Below are positions 1-10,945 of a stretch of 64,000 nucleotides of DNA, one piece after another (position 1 is the first letter of the stretch; every line of letters begins with the position of its first letter). The notes below the pieces were generated by a model. That model searched no databases and was not told where the DNA came from. It was given only the letters and a program-made list of their open reading frames with translations. The stretch comes from Macrostomum hystrix (Eukaryota > Platyhelminthes > Macrostomidae), in assembly GCA_950097015.1 (NCBI GenBank), contig CATNEN010000001.1, positions 26,261,001 to 26,325,000 on the forward strand, read 5' to 3'. The position numbers and the translations under genes are program-made.

Positions 1-335
1 CCTAGAGCCAACGCTGCCTGTTTTTAGGCAACTTTTTAGTACTAAATATAAAATCTAAAAATCTTATTTAATATTTTTGTGATAATCAATTAATCCAAGA
101 ATTTTTTTGAGGATCCGAGGTTACTGAGGATCTTTCAAAGTCCGTAGTCCCATATTTGGAAACTGGGAAGTTACTGATCCTATTTCGGGGATTCTAGAAT
201 GCTTAAAATCCCATTTTTAGGATCTGTCAAGCTACTGATCTTATTTGGGAATTCTAGAAAGTTTAAAATCCCTTTTTAGGGATATCTAAAGTTACTGATC
301 CCGTTTGAGGTTCCTAGAAAGTTTTGAATCCCACC
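1..335. repeat. AT-rich degenerate repeat
   Basis: No gene is visible. From about 160 to 335 a block of about 65 bp is repeated roughly three times with many changes. Each block has 'actgatc', then 'gggattctagaa', then 'aaaatccc'. The first 160 bases are plain AT-rich DNA. Confidence 0.5.
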
Positions 336-339
336 ATTA

Positions 340-738
340 AGATTGGGATTCTGAATGTTTCTAAGAATTGGGATTCTGAAGGTTTCTAAGAATTGGGATT
401 CTGAAGGTTTTCAAAGGATTGGGATTCTGAAGGTGTGTGAAGATTGGGATTCTGAATGTTTCTAAGAATTGGGATTTTGAAGGTTTCTAAGAATTGGGAT
501 TCTGAAGGTTTTCAAAGGATTGGGATTCTAAAGGTGTGTGAAGATTGGGATTCTGAAGGTGTGATGATTGGGATTCTGAAAGTTTGCGAGGATTGGGATT
601 CTAAAGGTGTGTGAGGATTGGGATTCTGAAGGTGTGTGAAGATTGGGATTCTAAAGGTTTTCAAGGATTGGGATTCTGAAGGTGTGAGGATTGGGATTCT
701 GAAGGTGTAAGGATTGGGATTCTGTAGGCATTCAAAGT
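340..738. repeat. Tandem array A, core GGATTGGGATTCTGAAGGT
   Basis: This minisatellite has a 19-27 bp unit around the core GGATTGGGATTCTGAAGGT, with variable spacers such as GTGTGTGAA or TTTCTAAGAA. There are about 18 units and they are moderately diverged. The array abuts the SINE that follows it. No coding content. Confidence 0.85.
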
Positions 739-743
739 ATTGG

Positions 744-901
744 GCTTATGAAGCTGGATTAATTGAAGCGATGATGTAGTAGATAATGCAGAGTTTACTG
801 TCTTGCTAAAGGACATTAATTGTTACAGTAAAGTCGGGAATCGAACCCTCGACCTTCAAGTCATATGTCCTTCGCTCTAACCACTAAGCTAAAATCTCCT
901 T
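744..901 (-). mobile_element. tRNA-derived SINE, family 1, minus strand
   Basis: Read on the minus strand, a Pol III A-box-like stretch (TTAGCTTAGTGGTTAGAGCG) is followed by a B box (GGGTTCGATTCCC). A tail then contains AACTCTGCATT and ATCCAGCTT. Head and tail both align with the fuller copy at 24949-25156. It is not a working tRNA, because the bases at the two ends would not form an acceptor stem. This copy lacks the CAGTCCATGGACTG end seen in other copies. Confidence 0.75.
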
Positions 902-904
902 GGT

Positions 905-1265
905 TCCTTACAGACTGGTAAGATTAGATTCCCACTGTGTCCATAATCTCGTGTTTACAAGCTCATGATGCTTGCTTAATTGGGCAGAAGTCATTCCAGT
1001 GGCAGCTGGTAAGACCTATAAGCTCCAGATGGCCCAAAAGTGAGTTGAGACCCTTACAAAAAGTTTTTTTTCTAGATTCTGAGTGCTGATCTCAAAGCAT
1101 CTCCATCTGATAATCTCTTTTAGGCTCGCAAATTTCATGCGCTCTTTCCAGATTTTCGCTTAGTGCTTTTTGTCGTGGGGTGGGTGACATGGATTTATGT
1201 TCTTCAGATAATCCTTAATCCGACCCCTGAGGTAAAAGAATCTTATTAGTACTTGTGTGGGTAAT
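905..1265. other. No gene seen
   Basis: Unique-looking DNA between a SINE and array B. I see no ORF with recognisable content. It may be intron or upstream sequence of the zinc-knuckle gene. Confidence 0.5.
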
Positions 1266-1270
1266 TATAG

Positions 1271-2075
1271 TGAGACTGATAAATAGAATGCTGAGAGATG
1301 ATGAGACTGCCGAGAGAGGGTGAGACTGCTGAGAGGGTGAGACTGCCGAGAGAGGGTGAGACTACTGAGAGGGTGAGACTGCTGAGAGAGAGTGAGACTG
1401 CTGAGAGAGGGTAAGACTGCTGAGAGAGGGTGAGACTGCTGAGAGAGGGTGAGACTGCCGAGAGAGGGTGAGACTACTGAGAGAGGGTGAGACTGCTGAG
1501 AGAGGGTGAGACTGCTGAGAGAGGGTGAGACTGCTGAGAGAGAGGGTGAGACTGCTGAGAGAGAGGGTGAGACTGCTGAGAGAGGGTAAGACTGCTGAGA
1601 GAGGGTGAGACTACTGAGAGGGTGAGACTGCTGAGAGAGAGGGTGAGACTGCTGAGAGAGAGGGTGAGACTGCTGAGAGAGGGTGAGACTGCTGAGAGAG
1701 GGTGAGACTGCTGAGAGAGAGGGTGAGACTGCTGAGAGAGAGGGTGAGACTGCTGAGAGAGGGTGAGACTGCTGAGAGAGGGTGAGACTGCTGAGAGAGA
1801 GGGTGAGACTGCTGAGAGAGAGGGTGAGACTGCTGAGAGAGGGTGAGACTGCTGAGAGAGGGTGAGACTGCTGAGAGAGAGGGTGAGACTGCTGAGAGAG
1901 GGTGAGACTGCTGAGAGAGGGTGAGACTGCTGAGAGAGGGTGAGACTGCTGAGAGAGGGTGAGACTGCTGAGAGAGGGTGAGACTGCTGAGAGAGGGTGA
2001 GACTGCTGAGAGAGGGTGAGACTGCTGAGAGAGGGTGAGACTGCTGAGAGAGGGTGAGACTGCTGAGAGGGTGAC
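1271..2075. repeat. Tandem array B, 19-bp purine-rich unit
   Basis: The unit is GCTGAGAGAGGGTGAGACT, with variants that lose or gain GA; there are about 42 units. The plus strand is almost purely purine except for the CT pairs. It ends about 40 bases before a splice-acceptor-like tttacag at 2107-2113, so it may lie in an intron or outron of the next gene. The Ser/Leu/Gln-rich minus-strand ORFs here are repeat artefacts. Confidence 0.9.
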
Positions 2076-2111
2076 ACACCTTGCAGACTACAATAATTTC
2101 TATTGATTTAC

Positions 2112-2113
2112 AG
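2112..2113 (+). promoter_or_regulatory. Probable splice or trans-splice acceptor
   Basis: The tract ttgatttacag immediately precedes the 5' untranslated part of the zinc-knuckle exon. No cis donor was found upstream, so it could join an unseen 5' exon or a spliced leader. Confidence 0.45.
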
Positions 2114-2170
2114 CTGCTAGCAGCCTAGCTGAGTTTCGCCAGTCCATCAGCGCCAGTGCCATCAGCAGCC

Positions 2171-2566
2171 ATGGAGGAGCTGGGAGGTCGCTGCTTTAAG
2201 TGCGGCTTCCACGGGCACTACTCCTTCCAGTGTCGCAACATTATCAACGGGGCCGAGATGGCCCTGGACGTCAGCAGCACCTCCTCCGAGGACGAGGGCG
2301 GCAAGGCGGCTCCGAGGCGCGACCGCTCCAGATCGCCGCTCAGATCCGCCGACAAGAAAGCCAAGAAGAAGCACAAGAAGAAAGACGAGAAAAAGAAGAA
2401 GATTAAGAAGTCGAAGAAGAAGGACGAAAGCAGGAAGCGGCGATCGCGCAGGTCGGACTCGACTTCTGGAGACGAGTCGGCCAGCTCCGCTGCCTCCTCC
2501 GGTTCCTCTTCTTCGTCAGCGAAGAAGCCAAAGAAGAAGAGCAAGAAGAAGGAGAAGAAGAAGTGA
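2171..2566 (+). CDS. Zinc-knuckle, Lys/Ser-rich protein (ZCCHC10-like)
   Basis: Encodes 131 residues. Near the N-terminus is one CCHC zinc knuckle, C8-x2-C11-x4-H16-x4-C21 in CFKCGFHGHYSFQC. An acidic/serine patch follows, then a long Lys/Arg/Ser tail that ends in a poly-lysine run. One knuckle followed by a basic/serine tail resembles animal ZCCHC10, a nuclear protein of poorly known function; RNA binding or a nuclear-speckle role is inference. I chose the ATG at 2171 because an in-frame stop lies upstream (TAG near 2126) and the earlier GTG at 2156 is a poor candidate. An acceptor-like tttacag ends at 2113, so the exon probably begins at 2114 after a 5' intron or trans-splice site. No upstream exon was identified. 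A 21-bp array begins about 50 bases after the stop. Confidence 0.7.
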   Translation: MEELGGRCFKCGFHGHYSFQCRNIINGAEMALDVSSTSSEDEGGKAAPRRDRSRSPLRSADKKAKKKHKKKDEKKKKIKKSKKKDESRKRRSRRSDSTSGDESASSAASSGSSSSSAKKPKKKSKKKEKKK

Positions 2567-2615
2567 GGGCCTCTTTAGCTGGAACCTGACTCTGCGAAAT
2601 CCCTCAGAGCCTCAC

Positions 2616-2937
2616 CCCCTCAGTCCTGTCGCAAATCCCCTCATTCATATCCCAAATCCGTCATTCATATCCCAAATCCCCTCAGACCTGTCCCGAATCC
2701 CCTCAGTCCTGTCCCAAATCCGCTCAGTTATGTGCCAAATCCCCACAGTCATGTCCTAAATCCCCTCAGCCCTGTCCCAAATCCCCTCAGCCCTGTCCCA
2801 AATCCACTCGTTCATGTCCCAAATCCCTTCAGCCCTGTCCCAAATCCCCTCAGCCCTGTCCCAAATCCCTTCAGCCCTGTCCAAAATCCCCTTAGCCCTG
2901 TCCCGAATCCCCTCAGTTCTGTCCCAAATCGCCAGAT
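2616..2937. repeat. Tandem array C, 21-bp unit
   Basis: The unit is CCCTGTCCCAAATCCCCTCAG with many single-base variants, about 15 copies. It lies just 3' of the zinc-knuckle stop codon, so it is probably in the 3' UTR or flank. The unit length divides by three, which explains the open but meaningless PNPLSPV-type frames. Confidence 0.88.
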
Positions 2938-2939
2938 TC

Positions 2940-3585
2940 CTTCAGAATCTCAGCTGTTATCCCCGATCGGGTTTTGTGAGGCATGCCATTACGCTAATCT
3001 ATCAGTACTATTATGTAATTATGTAATTATACAGTGTATGTACACTGATTGTGGCAGCGAACCAAATGATGCGTTAGTGCTCTAGTTTTAACAAATGATT
3101 TGCTGCGGTGTTAACATGGCTGCCTTTATTAGTCATTCTATACATTTCATACTCATTTTTATCTTAAGGCTGTCAAGTAAATATACAGTGAACAGTTTTT
3201 AACCTTGTAATATAATGTGCGCATTGAAAGTACTTAGATCAACTGTCGAAATTAATTTGGAAGGTTAAATTAAATTTAACTTTGCTTTACCACAAAATTT
3301 CTGACAAAATTTTCGCAGCTTCCAGTTTAATCAGTTGTCTTAGGCTTCTTTTCCACCAGCAAGAATAAATAGACACCTAACACCTTAAATTAATAAAGTA
3401 ATAACAGACATAATGCCAAGGTGGTGCATATCATTAGCCAGCAAGCCTAGCCATGTTCAGGCTATTAAGTTAACATGAACGAACCGCTTGTTTACATCTA
3501 GGAGGCCACTGAAAGTATTTGTGGCTATTAAGGCACTTGCATGTAATTCAGAATTGCTTCGGTTGACCCAGATGTAAAATGGGTA
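2940..3585. other. No gene seen
   Basis: AT-rich DNA without recognisable ORF, RNA gene or array. Confidence 0.5.
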
Positions 3586-3589
3586 CAAG

Positions 3590-3745
3590 CAGTCTAATGA
3601 GTCTGCCTCTCGAACCAAGGTCCTGAGCTCGAATCCTGGGCGAGGCCACGTTCATTTGGGGCGCAGCCGAGGAGAGAAGGCTTGTGGGCTTGCTGTGCAA
3701 TTTGCGCAATTGAGGGCCAACCTCCAAGGCACAGTGAGAGTGTAT
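3590..3745 (+). mobile_element. SINE-like element, family 2
   Basis: Contains a B-box-like stretch (GAGCTCGAATCCTGG) followed by CACGTTCATTTGGGGCGCAG and GGAGAGAAGGCTTG. The same series appears on the minus strand at 20125-20235, so this is a dispersed family. The internal B box suggests a tRNA origin. The A box is not clear. Confidence 0.6.
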
Positions 3746-3769
3746 GCACTGACGGCCTGAAGATGGGAA

Positions 3770-3932
3770 AGTCACTGCCACACTAACTCCAGACTTAAAG
3801 GTCGGGGGTTCGACTCCCGACTTCACTGGAACAACATCTGTCCTTGTGAAATGGGTAGCAGCATTACGCTCGTAGCTGGGGTAATGGAGGATGGGTTTGG
3901 CGCCTCCCCCCACAGTCCATGGACTGAACAGC
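3770..3932 (+). mobile_element. tRNA-derived SINE, family 1
   Basis: B box GGGTTCGACTCCCGACTTCA, then ACTGGAACAACATCTGTCC, a middle part matching the copy at 24949-25156 (AAATGG, CAGCATT, GGTTTGGC), and the palindromic end CAGTCCATGGACTG at 3913-3926. The 5' (A-box) part is diverged. It directly follows the family-2 element, suggesting a nested or compound SINE. Confidence 0.7.
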
Positions 3933-4030
3933 GAGTTAGCCTGGTGGATGGAAAATGACAGTCACCTGTTAGACAGTGGGGTTTTACCCGCCAACAGCTT
4001 CATCACTTGTCAAAAGCATAAAGTGAGCAG

Positions 4031-7000
4031 TTATACTCGTGTCAGTCCTTGTCGAGCTCCAGAGCTACTCTCAGTGGTCCTGCTGCTCATATAACTGTAC
4101 CTCTGTATCTGCGGCCACACAATGCTGGCATTGAGCACAAGCTCACTCAGCGGTTTGCCCGCCGCAGTTGTGCTGTCGTGCCGCAGGCCCACCGCGTCCA
4201 GCCCTGGCTGCGTGCCAAGGCTGATGGCACTCGAGTTCCAGCTCCGAGTGTCCGCTGACAGCAATCCATTGCAGGCCTTCCATCTGGTTGAGTAGACTGC
4301 GGCTAGGCTTGGCCACTGCTCGAGCTGCTGGCACAGCAGCAGTAAGGTCTCCGGCTGGCGCAGGGTGGGTGCGAAATACTCCCAGGGCAGCAGGCGCACA
4401 CTCCGCTCCGGTTCGTATCGTTCTGCACCGGGTGTTGCTGACTGCTGCTGCTGCTGCTGCCACAGCTGGTGACAGTCCGTCAGGAAGCCTTCGTCCAAGC
4501 TGAAGTCTGCGGGGGGTTGGCAGCCCTGGTGTGTGAGCCTTCTCGTCTACTGTCTACCCCCACTGCCTCCCCAACTGCCTCCCCCACTGCCTCCCCCACT
4601 GCCTCCCCCACTGCCTCCCCCCACTGCCTCCCCCACTGCCTCCCCAACTGCCTCCCCCACTGCCTCCCTCCATTGTCTCCCTCCGCTGTCTCCCTCCGCT
4701 GTCTCCCTCCACTGTCTAACCCCACTTTCTACCTCCATTGTCTACCTCCGCTGTCTACCTCCGCTGTCTACCTCTACTGTCTCCCTCCGCTGTCTACCTC
4801 TACTGTCTCCCTCCGCTATCTCCCACCGCTGTCTCCCTCTTCCTCCTGTATCCCCAGCGCCAACCGTCTCTAAGTGACCGCCTCCGGTGCAGGACGTCCA
4901 TGGCGTGCTGGAACCAGGCCGCCCTAGCTGGCGAACCCATCGCCGCCTGGGTGAGCTTGAACTGCGGTCGGTTCTCCAGGATCATGTGGTTCTCCGGCCG
5001 CTCCAGCGCCAGGAAGGTCGCCCAGTTCGCCGCTTCCAAGGCTGCGTCCAGCGGCTTCAGGCACTCGACGCTGGGGTCCAGGAACACCCCTAGGATGCCA
5101 CGGTGGAGTCAGAAAATTCCAATTTTGTAATGCCTTCTGTCACCCTTCTTTTCCATTCTGCCTTCTCCCGTCTGTTTCCCCTTCTCCGTTTTCTCCTCTG
5201 TCTTCTCCACTCTGTCTTCTTCCCTCTGTCTTCTTCCCTCTGTCTTCTTCCCTCTGGAAATCTAGGGGCTAGGGGGTCATTTTGCCGGTACTGTGAATTA
5301 GCATGGCAACCTCCAAGGCGCAGTACGAATGTACTTTACCTGGCGATGATTAAGTCTCAGAGCAGATGTACAAACACACGTGCGCGTATGTGCTAAGGAG
5401 TCACTGGAACTCTACAGAATTGCCAACTCAATCTACTGCCGGTCGTCTGTCACCAAAGTCTGTGCCAGTGCGAATAGCTCTCCTCAAAATTCTATTATTA
5501 CAAGCCTCATGAGAAAATCTACCCAGAAATTTAGCACGAATTCAACTCGGCCTTGGCCAGTGTTGGTGGATTTTTTTACGTTTTTACCCAACCAAAGTTG
5601 AGGCTGATTATTTCCGTAATTTATTTGCAAATGCAATGAGCAAGCTGGCCTGCTAGCTGATGATTTTTCGCCAGCCTAATTCTTTATTTGTCACTTTATA
5701 TCAACCTTCGTGATAGTTCTGCTGAGTCACTCTAAACTAATTTTGGTCACTCTTATTCAAGATTTTTCACTCTTATGTTATTGGTCACTCTTATGTTATT
5801 GGTCACTCTTATGTTATATTTGTCACTCTTATGTTATTGGTCAGTCTTATGTTATTGGTCACTCTTATTCAAGATTGGTCACTCTTATTCAATATTTGTC
5901 ACTCTTATTCAATATTGGTCACTCTTATTCAATATTTGTCACTCTTATTCAAGATTGGGCACTCTTATTCAAGATTTGTCACTCTTATGTTATTGGTCAC
6001 TCTTATGTTATTGGTCACTCTTATGTTATATTTGTCACTCTTATGTTATTGGTCAGTCTTATGTTATTGGTCACTCTTATTCAAGATTGGTCACTCTTAT
6101 TCAATATTTGTCACTCTTATTCAAGATTGGTCACTCTTATTCAATATTTGTCACTCTTATTCAAGATTGGGCACTCTTATTCAAGATTTGTCACTCTTAT
6201 GTTATTGGTCACTCTTATGTTATTGGTCACTCTTATGTTATATTTGTCACTCTTATGTTATTGGTCAGTCTTATGTTATTGGTCACTCTTATTCAAGATT
6301 GGTCACTCTTATTCAATATTTGTCACTCTTATTCAAGATTGGTCACTCTTATTCAATATTTGTCACTCTTATTCAAGATTGGGCACTCTTATTCAAGATT
6401 GGTCACTCTTATTCAAGACTTGTCACTCTTATTTAAGATTTGTCACTCTTATTCAATATTTGTCACTCTTATTCAAGATTAGGCACTCTTATTCAAGATT
6501 GGGCACTCTTATTCAAGATTGGTCACTCTTATTCAAGACTTGTCACTCTTATTCAAGACTTGTCACTCTTATTCAAGATTTGTCACTCTTATTCAAGATT
6601 TGTCACTCTTATTCAAGATTTGTCACTCTTATTCAAGATTTGTCACTCCTATTCAAGATTAGTCACTCTTTTATTCAAGATTTGTCACTCTTTTATTCAA
6701 GACTTGTCACTTTTATTCAAGATTTGTCACTCTTTTATTCAAGATTTGTCACTCTTATTCAAGAATAGTCACTCTTATTCAGACTTGTCACTCTTTTATT
6801 CAAGATTTGTCACTCTTATTCAAGATTGGTCACTCTTTTATTCAAGATTTGTCACTCTTATTCAAGATTGGTCACTCTGTTATTCAAGATTTGTCACTCT
6901 TATTCAAGATTTGTCACTCTTATTCAAGATTTGTCACTCTTATTCAAGATTTGTCACTCTTATTCAAGATTTGTCACTCTTATTCAAGATTGGTCACTCT

Positions 7001-7935
7001 TATTCAAGATTGGTCACTTTTATTGAAGTTTAGTCACTCTCAATAGTCACGATCAAGAAATGACGATTCGCCACTAAAATCGAAGATTGGTCACTCTAAA
7101 AATGCGCATCTGTCACCCTGATTAACGGTTGGTCACTCCATAGCTCACCGCCCATGCTGTAGAGCACGGGATACCTCGCCATGACCTGCCGCTCAGCCTG
7201 AGTCGCGCTCTCTGAGTACAGTCTGAGCAGTGCCGGCGACTCCCTGACCAGCAGCTCCCGGACATCCCAGTCTGTCCACAGGTGCACGGTCCATCCGGGA
7301 TTGAGCGACATGCAGCTGTTCATCAGCTGACCGAGCACAGCCGGCACCATCTCCGTCTCGCTGACAAAGTGCAGCAGCCGAGGCACCATCGTTGACGGAT
7401 GGCGCGCCGGCTGAAGGTTGCCGCCGAAGCTTAGCACGAAAAAAACAACGGCTGCCGCTGCTGCTGCCTGGCATTGAGAACGGTTTGCAATGAGATTCTT
7501 ATTTAATTAGACCCGGTTAGGTCTTCTTGTCACATATTAATGACCACCAAGGATCTTCTTGTACTCCTATGACCAAGCTTCTTGCACTCCTATGACCAAG
7601 AATATTGTACTCCTATGACCAAGCATCTTCTTGTACTCCTATGACCAAGCATCTTCTTGTACTCCTATGACCAAGAATCTTCTTGTACTCCTATGACCAA
7701 GAATATTGTACTCCTATGACCAAGAATATTGTACTCCTATGACCAAGAATATTGTACTCCTATGACCAAGAATATTGTACTCCTATGACCAAGAATATTG
7801 TACTCCTATGACCAAGAATATTATGTACAGAGTATTGTACATGAATGACCCAGAACTCACCGTCACTAGCGTGGCCACATGCAGCAGTTGAATCCTTCTT
7901 CGCAGGACTCCTCGAAGCTGTCGTTGTGGCGACAT
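4031..7935 (-). CDS. Type II membrane glycosyltransferase, Gly_transf_sug/OCH1-like
   Basis: I assembled four exons on the minus strand: 7861-7935, 7149-7467, 4879-5089 and 4031-4499. They total 1,074 bp, or 357 residues, and all phases agree. A short Arg-rich cytosolic tail is followed by one membrane anchor at about residues 15-39, as in Golgi type II enzymes. The catalytic part has VPRLLHF, NPGWTVHLW, and an RYPVLYSMGG/VFLD join across the exon 2-3 splice, typical of DXD-sugar-binding transferases that use nucleotide sugars and a metal. The usual D-x-D reads D136-P-S138, so the second Asp is missing and activity is doubtful. Donors after exons 1 and 2 are clean GTGAG sites. The exon 3 donor (GTCACT) and the exon 4 acceptor are weaker. 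The three introns hold different tandem arrays. Substrate unknown. Confidence 0.65.
4552..4860. repeat. Tandem array D, pyrimidine-rich, inside an intron
   Basis: Short degenerate units of 12-13 bp, first CTGCCTCCCCCA and then CTGTCTACCTCCG. It fills most of the 379-bp third intron of the glycosyltransferase gene. The plus-strand proline/serine frames are artefacts. Confidence 0.85.
5745..7112. repeat. Tandem array E, 20-bp unit with 212-bp higher order
   Basis: The basic unit is TCACTCTTATTCAAGATTTG, with variants carrying GTTATTGG or ATATTTG. In the 5' half the marker ATGTTATATT recurs at 5811, 6023 and 6235, exactly 212 bp apart, so blocks of units were duplicated as a whole. The array lies in the 2,059-bp second intron of the glycosyltransferase gene. 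The long plus-strand ORFs here (up to 352 codons, Leu/Tyr/Ser-rich) come from the repeat and are not genes. Confidence 0.93.
7554..7835. repeat. Tandem array F, 23-26 bp unit, inside an intron
   Basis: Units contain TTGTACTCCTATGACCAAG preceded by either AATA or CATCTTC, about 12 copies. It lies in the 393-bp first intron of the glycosyltransferase gene. Confidence 0.9.
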
Positions 7936-8417
7936 GACTGGCAACTTTGCAAAACGGCAACAAACATGTATAGTTCAAGTTTTTGAAAGGCGCATTTCTC
8001 AGCTTTTCAACTTAAATCTTAGGAATGAACCTACTCTCTCTCTCTCTCTCTCTCTGTCACCCTCCCTCCGCGTGTCCACGCCGTGTAAAGATTTATTGGA
8101 TCAGAAAGCGAATAAAAATTTACACACGGTTCCAAAATGTACGCGTGTGTACTTAGAAGCATCCATTGTTTTGAGTTCATTCAACAGTGGCCAGAATTGA
8201 ATCATTTTGATTGCCCAGCAGTGGACTGTTCATTGTGGACTGACGGCTCTCCAGATGGCTACATTTTAACACTGATTTTCTGCTTCCTTTTTTGTCCGTT
8301 GCTTGCTTCAGTTTCAAGAGAAACAGGGAGACATTGTGAATGTGAGAGTTGCTTTAATCTTGAGAAGGGAGAATATTTTATTCTAGCTGACTTCCCCACT
8401 CGTAAACGGTACAGCCT
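7936..8417. other. 5' flank of the glycosyltransferase gene with a (CT)n tract
   Basis: About 480 bp without a recognisable gene. It holds a simple (CT)n run at 8032-8056. A promoter for the minus-strand gene that starts at 7935 would lie here, but I could not pick out a convincing TATA box. Confidence 0.45.
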
Positions 8418-8418
8418 A

Positions 8419-9187
8419 CCGGGTGGCCCATGCGTTTAAGGACAACTTAAAAATAATAAAATGTATATACATTTTTATTATAAAAACAACCAACAAACGA
8501 AAACTTTAACATTTTAACTGACCGCCATAATGTCTAGATGGCAACTAAAAATAACATGTACTCAGTGTAGCCCCCCTCCGCTGCATACACGGCTTCAATG
8601 CGAGACCGAAACTTGGTACAGGCACCTCTGATGACGGCAGGGCCCTGAGCTGACCAGGCAGCACTAACAGCAACTTGGAGAGTCTCCACGGTAGCATAAG
8701 TTGTTAAACATGCAACGCGGGCCACGTTCTTCCACACAAAGTAATCGAGAGGGGAACAGTCTGGACTCGATGGTGGCCAAGTGGTCGCATCCCAGAAGTC
8801 CTCGCCGAGCTCCCGGCGAAGAAATTCTTGAGTAGCGACAGCCGTGTGGGCAGGAGCGCCGTCCTGCTGAAAAACAAACGTACCTGGGGCAAAGTTGTGT
8901 CGAATCCATGGCAGTACATGATCCTGCAGCATGCGGATGTACTCGGCTGAGTTGATTTTCACTCCAGCTGGTACCTGTGCTGGGCTTATACCCCGCGCGA
9001 GCTGGTCTACCACCATCAAACGTTTAGCGCGATTCATGGCTAATGCTAAGTTGCCGAAAATTTTCGCGGCAGCTACAGACTATATAGATACTATTTTGTC
9101 TATGACCAATACTATTATGCTCTAGCTACCGCTGGCTTTGCTTTCTTCTATTTTTAAGGTTGTCCTTAAACGCATGGACCACCCGGT
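8419..9187 (-). mobile_element. Short mariner/Tc1-superfamily transposon
   Basis: A 769-bp element flanked by TA on both sides (8417-8418 and 9188-9189). Terminal inverted repeats of about 38 bp start CCGGGTGG and differ at only a few positions. TA duplication, inverted repeats and the enclosed transposase fragment place it in the Tc1/mariner group. It is too short to carry a whole transposase, so it is internally deleted and non-autonomous. Confidence 0.9.
8534..9037 (-). pseudogene. C-terminal half of a mariner/Tc1 transposase
   Basis: The ORF encodes 167 residues from a real ATG at 9037. It keeps the second catalytic Asp (VFQQDGAPAHTA) and the third acidic position (SSPDCSPLDYFVW), with 33 residues between them, close to the DD34D pattern of mariner-type enzymes. 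The N-terminal helix-turn-helix DNA-binding domain and the first catalytic Asp are absent, so this protein cannot transpose the element by itself. The frame is still open, which suggests fairly recent deletion. The DYFVW ending is common in invertebrate relatives. Confidence 0.85.
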
Positions 9188-9267
9188 AGGTCAAGCAGAT
9201 TGTCTAGTATATCCTGTGCTGCAGACCTCAAAATTGACTGTTTTCTTAATTCTAAATTTTTTTCAGA

Positions 9268-9850
9268 GAAATTACCGCTAAGAGCTAAAAATGATTCAAT
9301 GACGATTCCTGACTGCTCATAAAGATTCAATGACGATTCCTGACTGCTCATAAAGATTCAATGACGATTCCTGACTGCTCATAAAGATTCAATGACGATT
9401 CCTGACTGCTCATAAAGATTCAATGACGATTCCTGACTGCTCATAAAGATTCAATGACCATTCCTGACTGCTCACAAAGATTCAATGACCATTCCTGACT
9501 GCTCATAAACATTCAATGACCATTCCTGACTGCTCATCAAGATTCAATGACCATTCCTGACTGCTCATAAAGATTCAATGACGATTCCTGACTGCCCATG
9601 AAGAATCAAGTACCATTCCTGACTGCTCATCAAGATTCAATGACCATTCCTGACTGCTCAAAAAAGATTCAATGACCATTCCTGACTGCTCATAAAGATT
9701 CAATGACCATTTCTGACTGCTCATAAAGATTCAATGACCATTCCTGACTGCTCATGAAGAATCAAGTACCATTCCTGACTGCTCATAATGATTGAGTGAC
9801 CATTCGTAACAGCTCATAACAATCCAATGACCATCCTTGAATGCTCATTA
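9268..9850. repeat. Tandem array G, 31-bp unit
   Basis: Units contain ATTCAATGACGATTCCTGAC followed by TGCTCATAAAG, about 18 copies. The left copies carry GACGATT and later copies GACCATT. It directly follows the mariner-like element. No gene is associated. Confidence 0.92.
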
Positions 9851-10477
9851 AAATCCCAGCTGAGCCACCCGCTGCTTCAGTTTTAATTTCCCTTCTCTGC
9901 AGATTTTTGTCTTCACCATCCAAGAAGGCAGAATCTAATTAGAGATTTGGGGATAAATTTCTAGAACTGGGAGGGGCCGAGGTGAGGGACAGTCGGTGCT
10001 GGGTCTCCTGCTGCAACTGCTTATTAGGCAGGGAGCCGGGTGCCTTGGGATTTCGCCCTGCTCAATTTATCCCCTGACTCCGCATGCAGTTTTCCCCTCG
10101 CGCTAGCAAAAAAAACAAAAATTTCAGTTTAATTTAAGCAGAGCAGTTACTATGAGCAGTGACGCAGTGAGGAGGTCGCACTCATTTTGGCTGAGGATTA
10201 ATCTACGAGCTTTATCTGCGCCCAGTCTGGAGCTGTCCATCCTGAGGCCTCCTAAAATATGGGAGGACTCAGCCAGCATTCCCGAGTCTCCCATTTGAAA
10301 TCCCACAGCCTGTACACAGAGATAGGCGAGCGAATTCGCGATCAGAAAATAAAGAATTTATTCCTTAAAATACTAGCCAAGAGAATTCTAGGCATTGAAT
10401 TTGAATTTCCATTCGATGTCAAATCGCTACAGGGAACTGATGCATTCTTGTCTGGTTTGGCACGTCCAACGACAACC
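9851..10477. other. No gene seen
   Basis: Mixed-composition DNA between two arrays. No supported ORF, RNA or mobile element. Confidence 0.5.
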
Positions 10478-10945
10478 TGTTAGACAGAAACTGCAACCTG
10501 TTAGACAGAAATTGCAACCTGTTAGACACAAACTAGAATCTGTTAGACAGAAACTAGAATTTGTTAGACAGAAACTAAAACCTGTTAGACACAAACTGCA
10601 ATATGTTAGACACAATCTACAGTCTGTTAGACACAATATGCAGTCTGTTAGACACAATCTGCAGTCTGTTAGACACAATATGCAGTCTGTTAGACACAAT
10701 ATGCAACCTGTTAGACACAATATGCAATCTGTTAGACACAATATGCAACCTGTTAGACACAATATGCAGTCTGTTAGGCACAATATGCAGTCTGTTAGAC
10801 ACAACATGCAACCTGTTAGACACAATATGCAGTCTGTTAGACACAATATGCAACCTGTTAGACACAATATGCAGTCTGTTAGACACAATATGCAGTCTGT
10901 TAGACACAATATGCAACCTGTTAGACACAATATGCAGTCTTTTTG
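10478..10945. repeat. Tandem array H, 21-bp unit with CTGTTAGACA core
   Basis: The unit is ACCTGTTAGACACAATATGC plus A, about 22 copies, alternating ACCTGTT and GTCTGTT. Since 21 divides by three, all frames stay open on both strands, giving false repeat proteins. The core CTGTTAGACA recurs in arrays J and K, which have different unit lengths. Confidence 0.92.

Noticed and set aside
829-901. True tRNA gene on the minus strand
   Set aside because: A and B boxes exist, but the ends cannot pair as an acceptor stem and the body continues into SINE sequence shared with other loci.
1265-2079. Two minus-strand SHPLSAVSPSLS-type ORFs
   Set aside because: Low-complexity translation of the 19-bp array B in two frames.
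2156-2170. GTG at 2156 as start of the zinc-knuckle gene
   Set aside because: A normal ATG lies five codons downstream in the same frame.
5710-6768. 352-codon Leu/Tyr/Ser-rich ORF
   Set aside because: Made by the 20-bp array E, which lies inside an intron of the minus-strand glycosyltransferase gene.
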